Assembly: GCA_018287875.1 (NCBI GenBank)
Contig: JAGVVL010000002.1
Span: 4,030,001 to 4,094,000 of the forward strand
DNA from: Nigrospora sphaerica
Taxonomy: Eukaryota > Ascomycota > Sordariomycetes > Amphisphaeriales > Apiosporaceae
DNA: 64,000 nt
Direction of reading: 5' to 3'
The notes beneath the pieces were generated by a model. It was not told where the DNA came from. It ran no database searches and saw only the letters and a program-made list of their open reading frames with translations. Shown piece by piece: positions 55,406 to 64,000 of this stretch (the stretch's first letter is position 1; every line of letters begins with the position of its first letter). The translations under genes were made by a program, and so were the position numbers.

Positions 55406-56657
55406 TCCTCGCAACGATTTGATGTCGGAATTCTAGCTTTCAGGGATCGATCCGATCCCCTTGGCTGCTCGGGATTGTGCTATGGAGCTCAAGCGATCAG
55501 AAGATGCGTCGATGTACTAGCATACACTTGCAATTGACCATGCGTTCCAATCTTCAAGTCCTTCGCCTCGACATTTTTGTCGGAAAGTTCCTCGATATAC
55601 TTCGTCCTGTCAACTTTCAAATCCTGTAGAGGTGATGCCAGCAATGGTGAAGAGGACGTACCAAGTTCATCAGGCACCACAAGATGCCGTAAGTCCGGAG
55701 GAGGCGCCAGCGGGCGATGCGGTGGCCGGACCCTCCTCGGTACACACGGCAAGATTCACTTTATGTAGCCCTTCGCACAAGGTCTATATATTTCTAGGTC
55801 GTCACGCCCCGTACGGATGTTTGCAATTCGAGCAGCCTTCTCCAAGGAGTCGAGCTATCGACCGACATGGCTGATGGCAGAGGACCATAGGTTCGATATT
55901 ATATTCATGCGCACGTAATGCATAATGAGCTACGTATCTACGGGGTCTAAGTACAGTGGTACCAGCAACTGCGTTGACCTGCTTCTAGCAGTGGCATATA
56001 CCCCTCTCGCCAGTGTGGAACAGGGGGTAGGCGGTGGCGCGCCTTCGCCTGAATCCTGGCGGAGGCGTGTGAATCCCAAGCCAACATCTCCCCCCCCCCC
56101 CCCACCCATGATCGTCGGTGAACACAAGGCGCCAGCTTCCAGATGAGGTACTGGTGTCGTGTGCTCGTGTGGTATCAGTGGGGACGCTGAGAGGATGGAT
56201 GGTAGGTAATATACGGCACTTTTTATGCAGGAACAGCAACAGCAGCAGCGACTGGGTTCTCATGGTCACGTGCTGAGCAAGCTCCGAACGGATCCATGGG
56301 TCATCCATTCCTAGTCCTCGGCGAACAAAACATTCCCCCTCCATTCCACTTCTATCCCAGCAGCTGCTCCTTTACAAGCTATTTCTGGACGGGAGCTATG
56401 GATGAACGTTGATCGTTGTGAAAAATGCCGGGCCCACCATAGCCATCTATCCCGACGGCCCATCTATCTACTCGCCGATTCATTTACTCGCGTCTCTCCG
56501 TCCGACGTGTGCGCAAAGAATCGTTCAGTATCCCGTCTTCTACGGGTGCGAGGCAGTCGGCTCTCCACCACTCTCGTCTAGGAAATGATCGGTCTGGGCG
56601 GTCAAACCTTCTGTGCCTCTTGACCCAGGTGTGCGATCCGGGCTGCCGCGAACAGCC
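55406..56657. other. Intergenic region
   Basis: Includes the 3' end of the AA9 gene and the promoter of the next regulator. A C12 run is at 56090-56102. On the minus strand at 55489-55700 a frame with protein-like composition lacks an ATG (see findings). Confidence 0.5.
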
Positions 56658-58918
56658 ATGGAGCTCTCGTCACCCGCACCCTCCGGCATCCTCAGCCCCC
56701 TGGCCTGCGATTCGTGCCGTGTTAAGAAGCTGAAATGCTCGAGAGAACGCCCGGCCTGCGTCGCCTGCCAGCAGAACCGCCGCAGCTGCCACTATAGCGG
56801 CCGCGTCGTCCGCTCTCCCCTGACGCGCGCCTATCTCACCAGTGTAGAGCGCCGCTTGCATCGGCTCGAGGCTCTGTTCGCCCAACGGCTGCCCGACGTG
56901 AACCTCGAGGAGGCCCTGGCGTCTGGAGGGGACACCCCACGCAGCCCCTCGGTTCCCGCCCAGTCCCCCAACTCTCTCGTGTCTTCGACCCGTCCGTCCA
57001 GTCCGCATGGCAGAGACAAGATCTCCGAGGCTGTGCCCGACGAGGCCGATGGTTTTGACTGGCACGAGGACGTGGACGAGCTGGCCGACGGCATGGCGGC
57101 CTTGTCCGTCGAGCCCAAAGGCACCGGCTACCTGGGCTCAACCGCCGGCGTCTTCTTCCTGCGATCCCTTCTCTTCTGGATGGGCAACCCAACCTTGACG
57201 CCCGAGCCCCGCATCCGAATCGAGTCTCCCAAGGCTTTCCCTGATGTGACAGCCTCGTCGGCCCGTCTGTTTAATTCCATGGCGTCGCGCGAGCTCGTGA
57301 GCCGACTAATGGACTCCTACTTCTCCATCTACCACGTATCCTACCCCTTCGTGCACGAGGCGACGTTCAGGGCCCAGTACCACGAGATAATCCCACGGCC
57401 ATCGCACCGTTCGTGGCAGATGCTCCTGGGAACCGTCTTAGCTCTCGGCGCCTGGTGCCTCAATGCTGGCCAGGACGACCTTCAAGACGACCTGTACCAC
57501 CAAGCCCTGTCGTTCGGCGAGGACGAGTCCCTGTTCGAAAGTGCCAATCTCACCTTCGTCCAGGCTCTTGTTCTCCTGAGCAATCTCAGCCAGAAACGCA
57601 ACAAGCCCAACACAGGCTCCAACTTTCTAGGCCTGGCCGTCCGGATGGCTCTCAGCCTGGGCCTGCATCGCGAACTCCCAAATTGTAAGCAGTGTCTGCG
57701 CGCTCTACCCCGAAAGCTCAGTCGTTTCCAAACCATGTTACCCGGCCCTTCTGAGCATTGCGAGCTACAGAGCTGTCATCGCCCTGCACCTGGCACCCAC
57801 CAGGACACTGCCCTCAAAAGTCCGCGAGAGAAACTCCTGCTGATGTGTGTTCCGTAGGGGAGATAAACTTGCTCCAGCGAGAGATGCGTCGCAGAGTCTG
57901 GTGGGGTGCTTATCTCATGGACGCGGGCGCTGCCATCACATTTGGTAGACCAGTCTTACTTCCCGGGTTGGAGTCCATGGATGTCCAACCCGTTCTGAAC
58001 ATATCTGATGAGGTGAGCGTTTTGACACCCGACATCACCTTCCAGCTAACCCCCTCTTTACCAACAGGCCCTCACCCCAAGGACCACTGCACTGCCCGAA
58101 GAATCTGGTGCCCCGACCATCTACTCGGGCTTGAAGGCCCAGAGCGATTTCCATCTGCAGTTCAGCCACATCTCCAATCGTCTCCTGTCGAGCAGCGTCT
58201 CGGCAGAGGAAGCTTTGAAATTCAATGAGGCATTGGATGGTTGGTCCAAAACACTCCCCTCCTACCTCCAGCTAGACCAGGACGTGGCTAGCTTGGAGCA
58301 ATGGTATCTCTTCGCCAGGTCCCGCTTGTGGTGGCGCTTCTGGAACCTGAAGATCATCCTGTTTCGCCAGCTCGTGCTGAAGCGTGCCATTGAGCGAAGC
58401 CAAGGTACTTCGTCTGCCTACTTTCCGCAGCAGGACGACTACTGCCGAGATGCGGGTGTAGAGGCTGCGCACGCCAGCATCATATCCATACATTCCTTCC
58501 TGAGTCACAATGTATGCACACGGCTTGTCAGTTGGTATTCAGTGTGCGTCTGCTCCCCTCTTAACTTGTAGCGCCAAATTGCAGCTGACTCGTCCTCAGG
58601 TACTTCATATTCCATGCGTCCCTGGTCATAGCTCTTGCCATTCTCGGAGACACAGAGTCACCTGAGCTTCCACAGTGGCACGCAGACATCGATCTCGTTC
58701 GAGACGTTCTTCGCCGGTTTCTTTCCGACAACCAGCTCGCCGGCCGCTGCGCCAATATCCTCGACCACCTCCTTCCACTGGGGTTTGAAGGAAGCACGAG
58801 GTTCGAATCCATGAACCAATTCGATCCTACGACCATGGACTTCTCTCTGTGGTCAGCAGACCCTGCCAGCGACGTCCTTGGCGCCTTCAACTGGGCCTAC
58901 CCCGGCCAAGGCATTTGA
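56658..58918 (+). CDS. Zn2Cys6 Gal4-type transcription factor with fungal_trans domain
   Basis: Exons 56658..57684, 57858..58012, 58068..58534 and 58600..58918 give 655 residues. The DNA-binding cluster is at residues 17-44: [12 protein letters not shown], then [13 protein letters not shown], spacing C-x2-C-x6-C-x6-C-x2-C-x6-C. A short dimerisation helix follows ([13 protein letters not shown]). The fungal_trans domain runs from about residue 200: [48 protein letters not shown], then [19 protein letters not shown] after intron 1. The last exon starts by completing the Trp of [12 protein letters not shown]; only the GTATTC donor at 58535 fits. It may control the neighbouring LPMO, kinase and transporter genes, by position only. 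Confidence 0.93.
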
Positions 58919-59056
58919 CGACCGGCAAACGGTCTTGCCGCTTGTCATGACACCCGCGAGGCCTGTCCCCTTGATCAGCTGGGGTCAACTGAGACCAGGA
59001 CGGAAACGGAACACGCCCACCCGGGCGGGCTTGTGAGATGTGGCAATCGTCCGTCT
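58919..59056. other. Short convergent spacer
   Basis: Only 138 bp separate the stop codons of the regulator and of the kinase, so the transcripts probably overlap at their 3' ends. Confidence 0.6.
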
Positions 59057-59872
59057 CTAGTTGACGACCACAACATCCGGCTTGACGAGCTTGGTCTTGA
59101 CCAGCTCGCCATTGGGCAGGTCATTGTCTTCGACGCGAAGAGTAGCCGCCTCACGCGACGTTTCGATTCCAGCTACCAGATGGCGTTGCACCAAGCGTTC
59201 CTTGGCCACCTCTAGAGACGGAACATCGACCAACCAGCTGTGGCGATGGTCAGCGGCGGACGCGGACTGTGATGGAGGTCACTCACCGCTCATCCACCAT
59301 ATCGGCAATACTTGACCACGGGGCTTCATCGAGCAAGGTATAGTTACCCTCGATGATGACAATTCTGCTGGTGGACGGAATGTGGATGTCGTCCTGCACT
59401 GGATCCTGGATGGCGTGATCAAAGCTGGGTGCGGCAACGGGATGTTGCTGCGAGCCGGGATCCGTGATAGGGGTAGACTTCAGGGTTTCTATCAGACGTA
59501 AGAGGCCGGCGACGTCAAAGGTCCAGGGCGCACCTCGCTTCCGAAAGGCGAGCGCGGGGTCGCTGAATGTCGAGAGAGTGGCCTTGGCATAGTGAAAGCC
59601 ATCCTGTCCGTAGGAGTCAGCTTGTCGAGCGGGGTTGAAGGAGCATGTGTTAAAACCATTGGTACGACGACGATGCCGTCTATCCCGCGCTTCGAAAGAT
59701 CTCTCAGCAAGGCCGAGGTTATTGTGGTCTTGCCAGCTCCCGGAACGCCGGCTAACGCGACGAGAATGCGCTGGCGGGGGTCGGCAGCCTGGCGCACCAA
59801 CAAGTGTTCTACGCGCGTGCGCAGCGTCTCGACGATGTTGTCCAGATCCCTTGATCCCGCCTGCCCCGACAT
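59057..59872 (-). CDS. P-loop kinase of the phosphoribulokinase/uridine kinase family
   Basis: Exons 59872..59657, 59603..59287 and 59237..59057 give 237 residues. The Walker A motif is AGVPGAGKTT (residues 41-50). After the first intron comes DGFHYAKATLS, the Asp-Gly-Phe-His motif typical of this group (yeast Yfh7-like, bacterial FrcK/uridine-kinase-like), then RKRGAPWTFDV, VIIEGNYTLLDE (Walker B-like Glu) and WLVDVPSLEVAKERLVQRH with the lid Arg and HLVAGIETSREAA. It probably phosphorylates a sugar, nucleoside or vitamin-like substrate in the cytosol. The first donor, GTTTTA, is weak but is the only one that joins VVVPM to DGFHY. It diverges from the MFS gene across a 713-bp shared promoter and converges with the regulator. 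Confidence 0.92.
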
Positions 59873-60585
59873 AGTGCCAACTTGCAGGACGTTTTCCGGT
59901 TATAGATAATCTCCGAACCCTGGAAGCACTACAGCCTGCGCGGTGTCTGGCCAACTTAATCTACCTTTCGCCTCGGGCCCGGACATCTGTAGCCGGCGTG
60001 CCTACGGACGTCAGGGGCCCGCTGGTTGCTCCCATGACGCCGGAGAAAACAGCGGGAGACTTTGCCGTCGTTGGAACAATTACCGGATGAAAATACCGAG
60101 TGGGTCTCGTTTGGCACGCGATCAATACATGCTGGGTCCCGGGACGGGGAACTCCATGGTGGAGGCATTTCACGAAGCTTCGGTATGGCTGGGCTTGGGT
60201 GCGCGGCTCGAGGGCTTTGCTTGGCGTCGCCCGCTTGGCATGTGGGCGACCAAGGGGTGCGACGACAAACGGGATTGGCGCGGACGACTATGGTCCGGCA
60301 CCAGCTCCGCAATCGCGCAATGATAGCCTGACCCCACGGCAGGGGCTCCAGATTCTCCGGATCCGGACCTTTTCCGTACTTCCCCACGGGGTGGCAGGAG
60401 GGGAAGGGGTGGCTCTTACATAAAGCCGATGCTCGGGCCCTACAGATGGAGGAATAAGACGGCTACTTTCGCCGACTTTGACTGTCCCCCAAGAGAGGGG
60501 TAGAGAGAGAGAGAGAGAGGGAGAGAGAGGGTAAGAGAGATACACACTCGAGATTCAACCGTTCAGCTCCTCGCCAAACTGCACC
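59873..60585. promoter_or_regulatory. Shared divergent promoter, kinase and MFS transporter
   Basis: 713 bp between two start codons facing away from each other. It includes a GA repeat (60500-60530) close to the transporter start and several CGG/CCG triplets that could be Zn2Cys6 sites; none is assigned. Confidence 0.55.
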
Positions 60586-62716
60586 ATGACCACCGAAATG
60601 GCTACACCGGCCAGCAATGGCGTCTGGCGACATTTGCGAGCCGACCCCTATTTGATCGGACTTTCTGCGGTGCGTAGACACGAGGCCCCATCTCGTCTCC
60701 ACTCCAAGGCTCTAGCAAGCGCTCACAAAGACGACAGTTTGCATCGCTTGGTGGTTTCTTGTTTGGGTACGACCAGGGCGTTGTCTCGGGCGTATTGACG
60801 ATGGGTACGTGACGGAGGTCCCGGCCGGAACAACAAACAAACCCCCTGGTTCTTCCCCCACACGGGCTGACGTCGGGCGCGCGTTAGAATCTTTTGCCGC
60901 CGCCTTCCCCAAGGTGTATCTCGACAGCAGCTTCAAGGGCTGGTTCGTCTCGACTTTGCTCCTGCTGGCCTGGTTTGGGTCCTTGATCAACGGGCCCATC
61001 TCGGACAACCTGGGACGCAAGGGGTCCATGCTCATGGCCGTCGTCATTTTCGTGCTGGGTTCGTGCCTGCAAGCCGGCGGAAGCAACTTTGAGACCATCT
61101 TTGCGGGCCGGGCCGTGGCCGGTCTGGCCGTGGGTATGCTTACCATGGTCGTGCCGCAGTACTTGTGTAAGTCGTACTCCCGGGACGCGACGCAAACGGG
61201 GGGGAAAAGGATTGGAGGGCGGGATACTGACATGACATCTTCAAGCCGAGGTCTCGACGCCCGTGATCCGCGGCACGCTCGTCGTTCTGCAGCAGCTGAG
61301 CATTACCCTCGGTATTCTCGTGAGCTACTGGCTCGAGTACGGCACGCAGTACATCGGGGGCCATCGGTGTGCCCCTGACATACCCTATTCCGGCGGCACC
61401 CCGTCCAAGCCGACCTTCGACCCGACCAAAGACGTCGGGCCCGGCGGCTGCACCGGGCAATCCGACGCCGCCTGGCGAGTCCCCTTGGCGCTGCAGGTGC
61501 TGCCGGCCTTGATCCTGGGCGTGGGAATGTGCTTCTTCCCCGAATCGCCCCGCTTCTTCCTGATGCGCCAAAGGGAGGAAAAGGCCCTGGCCGCCCTGGC
61601 CCAGCTGCGCCGGGTCCCGCCGGATACCGAGTCGCTCCGCGGCGAGTACTTGGCCATCAAGACTGAGGTCCTCTTTGACGCATCCATCAAGCGCGACCGC
61701 TATCCCGGCCGGACCGGTCTTTCGCTGTACCTGGCCGAGCACGCCTCTCTGGTGTCGACGTGGCCGGCCTTCAAGCGGCTGGCGGTCGGCTGTTGCGTCA
61801 TGTTCTTCCAGCAGTACGTGCGCGCCGTCCGGGACGGCTTCTTTTCTCCCGCGGGTGGGTTCCCATGCTAACGCGGATGGGGGGAACAGGTTCATGGGGT
61901 GCAACGCCGTCATCTACTACGCGCCGTCGATTTTCGCGAGCCTCGGCCTGAGCGGCGGCACCGCCGGCCTCCTGGCCACGGGCGTCTACGGCATCGTCAA
62001 CACGCTGTCCACGCTGCCGGCCCTCTTCCTCATCGACAAGGTCGGCCGCCGCCCGCTCCTCATGTGCGGCGCCGCCGGCACCTGCGTGTCGCTCGTCATT
62101 GTGGGCGCCATCATCGGCGGCTACGGCGACGGCTTGTCCTCGAACGCCTCGGCCGGCTGGGCCGGCATCGCCTTTGTCTACATCTACGACATCAACTTCT
62201 CCTACTCGTTCGCCCCCATCGGCTGGGTCTTGCCCTCCGAGATCTTCAACCTCGGCAACCGGTCCAAGGCCATGGCCATCACGACCAGCGCGACCTGGAT
62301 GTGCAATTTCATCATCGGTACGTCCCCCCCCCCCCCTTTTTCATTTCTTCTTTCTTTCCCCAACCCTCCCTCTCGCATTATCAACCAAACCCACCGGCGC
62401 CTACGTACCCTGCTGATTCCGGGGGGTCCCAGGCCTCGTCACGCCCGACATGCTCGAGACGCTCGGGTGGGGCACGTACATCTTCTTCGCCGCCTTTTGC
62501 CTGCTGGCCCTCGTCTTCACCTACTTCTTCGTGCCCGAGACGCGCGGCAAGAGCCTCGAGGACATGGACGTCGTGTTTGGCGACGCCGCCGCCCACGAGG
62601 AGAAGGCGCGCCTGTACGACATCGCCGCCTCGGTCGGCCTCACCGACGCGCTGCCCGACGCCAAGGTCGCCGCCGCCCGCGCCGGCGCCGTCGAAGAGGT
62701 CGAGCAGAGGGTATGA
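60586..62716 (+). CDS. MFS sugar (hexose-type) transporter
   Basis: Six exons (60586..60669, 60738..60804, 60888..61166, 61246..61813, 61890..62317, 62433..62716) give 569 residues and twelve expected membrane spans. Sugar-porter signatures are clear: FASLGGFLFGYDQGVVSGVL, the loop ISDNLGRKGSM, VGMLTMVVPQYL then SEVSTPVIRG, PESPRFFLMR, CCVMFFQQFMGCNAVIYYAP, LIDKVGRRPLL, PIGWVLPSEIF and VPETRGKSLEDMD. It imports a hexose or related sugar with protons across the plasma membrane. The 67-nt second exon is the shortest; the first acceptor (ACAG at 60734-60737) gives the family-like FASLGG. A loop of about 55 residues with two Cys (HRCAPDIPYSGG, GGCTGQSD) sits between spans 5 and 6, longer than usual. 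Confidence 0.94.
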
Positions 62717-63585
62717 TAAAAGGGGGGACTCGCGGGAGGGGTGGGCGAAAAAAAAAAAGCAAAAAAAAAAGCAAAGGCTCCCATGCGGGCGGCGTGGCCA
62801 GCGGGCCTAGGCGAACGGGCCGAGGCGAAAGCGCCGGGGGAATCTGTACATCGTGCCACCTCTTAGTTTTGTATACGCCGACACGCGCGGTGGAGAAGGG
62901 CCACGCTTCGTTGAACAAGAGCCGCGCTTCGTTGATTGGAGTTACGAGCAAGCAACATCTTCGTCTGGGTGTCCAATCGCCCCGGCGCCCCGTACCCGGT
63001 CGCGCCCTCGAGGCCGTAGAATAGGAGACAGTCGTCGTCTGGGCGACTTCATCCACCTCAACTACGCCGACGAAACGCAAAAGCCGCTGGAGAGCTACGG
63101 CGCCGAAGACGTGCGCGCTGCCGCTCCCGAGCACGACCCCGGCGGTGTTTTTTTATTTTTATTTTTTTATTTTTTATTTATTTATTTTTTATTTTTGGTA
63201 CCGCGTACCTGGTGGCTCAAGATCTCCAACGTGGCCCTGTGAGTGACGGGGAAGGCCAACGACGAATGTGTGCCAAGATACTGAGCTATCCCGTTCTGTA
63301 TGGAGGTAGCGGAAGTGATGAATGAAAGCCGTAGTCACGTACCCAAGCAAATACGTGGAACAAGAAGGCAAGTTCGTCTCAGCAAGATCCACTTTAGTCG
63401 CAAAAGATGGGCAGTTCTTGGGCTATCTGGTTTTGCTCTTGAAGTACTCCAAGAAAGCATTATCAACATCCAGGACACGACACGCCCCCTTCATCGCATT
63501 GACGAACAACTACTTGTCCATCGCGGCAGCTAAAGTAGCCACATCACAGCCACTCACTTCACCGTGACCACGTACGAGGGGTATT
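62717..63585. other. Convergent spacer between two MFS genes
   Basis: A-rich (62750-62772) and T-rich (63147-63197) runs are probable 3' UTR or terminator regions of the two genes. No coding frame is supported. Confidence 0.55.
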
Positions 63586-64000
63586 CTAAACCTGGCTCGT
63601 GGGAGGAGCAGCGTCCGTAGTCGTGGTGGGAACCGCGGCCTTCTCACTCTCCATGACATGCGGCTGCGCTCCACCCTTGCGCTCAATGGCTTCAATCTCG
63701 GCCTGGAGACGCGATTCACCTCGGTGCGTCTTCCAAGGGGCGGGGCCATCCTTGGAGAACAAAACCTCGATCTCTTCCAGCGTCTTTCCACAGGTCTCGG
63801 GATAGAGAAAGAAGATCCTGCGGCGTCTTGTCAGTACGCTTCGTTTGATACAGGAACGCAAAGGGTTGTAAGTCACTTACCAGACGGCAAAAGCCGTGCA
63901 AAGCACGCCAAAGACAATAAAGATTCTCCACTGGATGTTAAGGAAGGCCGGGGGCAGGAACATGCCGAGGGCAAAGTTGAAGATCCAGTTGGATAGAGCG
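63586..64000 (-). CDS. MFS sugar-porter, C-terminal part only
   Basis: The gene runs off the right edge. Exon (64000)..63881 reads ALSNWIFNFALGMFLPPAFL, NIQWRIFIVFGVLCTAFAVW, the last spans of a sugar porter; a 63-nt intron (63818-63880, GTAAGT..CGCAG) splits the final Trp, and exon 63817..63586 continues IFFLYPETCGKTLEEIEVLF, the PETxGKTLEE signature, then a charged tail (MESEKAAVPTTTTDAA). The family includes sugar, quinate and inositol permeases; the substrate cannot be told from this part. It is tail to tail with the hexose-type transporter. Confidence 0.9.

Noticed and set aside
58798..58815. A tRNA B-box-like 'ggttcgaatcc'.
   Set aside because: It lies in the coding exon of the Zn2Cys6 regulator ([10 protein letters not shown]) and no A box or cloverleaf surrounds it.

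Overview
The window looks like nuclear DNA of a filamentous ascomycete (Pezizomycotina). A Sordariomycete, perhaps Sordariales/Chaetomiaceae, is my inference. The evidence is GC-rich coding sequence; many short introns (about 49-305 bp) with GTANGT-type donors, CTRAC/CTAAC branch sites and YAG acceptors; two Zn2Cys6 regulators; GNA1; an SPX-domain phosphate transporter; an AA9 polysaccharide monooxygenase; and long intergenic regions with pyrimidine tracts. I found no rRNA, tRNA, CRISPR array or convincing bacterial gene. All splice models below were joined by hand from splice signals plus reading-frame continuity.

Layout. 1-2893: 3' part of a Zn2Cys6 regulator (+). 3623-4616: HAD phosphatase (-). 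5113-6111: TTC1-like TPR protein (+). 6967-7663: glucosamine-6-phosphate N-acetyltransferase (+). 11851-15573: Rxt3-like subunit of the Rpd3L deacetylase, after a 4 kb leader/promoter region (+). 16571-23606 holds four small secreted or membrane-anchored proteins: a three-repeat GPI-type protein (-), a cysteine-rich CVNH-like protein (+), a short GPI-type protein (+) and a membrane-anchored double-psi beta-barrel protein (-). 26429-27938: subtilisin-like protease with an unusual Ser-site motif (+). 28916-29353 and 31737-31988: two very small proteins. 33241-36109: PtaB/Ldb1-type LIM-binding co-regulator (-). 38083-38810: spliced but frameshifted unknown gene (-). 41105-43975: HbrB, a TORC2 subunit (-). 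45569-46753: Old Yellow Enzyme (-). 48218-50936: SPX-SLC13 phosphate transporter (-). 52127-52400: Tc1/mariner relic.

The right end (54116-64000) groups an AA9 LPMO, a Gal4-type regulator, a phosphoribulokinase/uridine-kinase-family P-loop kinase, a hexose-type MFS transporter divergent from that kinase, and the end of a second sugar-type MFS transporter. Cleavage, uptake, phosphorylation and regulation of a carbohydrate would fit this set; that link is inference from neighbourhood only.

The most interesting items are the triplicated Cys/NxT secreted protein, the frameshifted orphan gene at 38.1-38.8 kb, the LPMO/kinase/transporter group, the likely GC-AG intron in the TPR gene, the 10-nt first exon of the HAD gene, and the CVNH-like gene whose intron carries a CT/CA microsatellite next to an optional exon.
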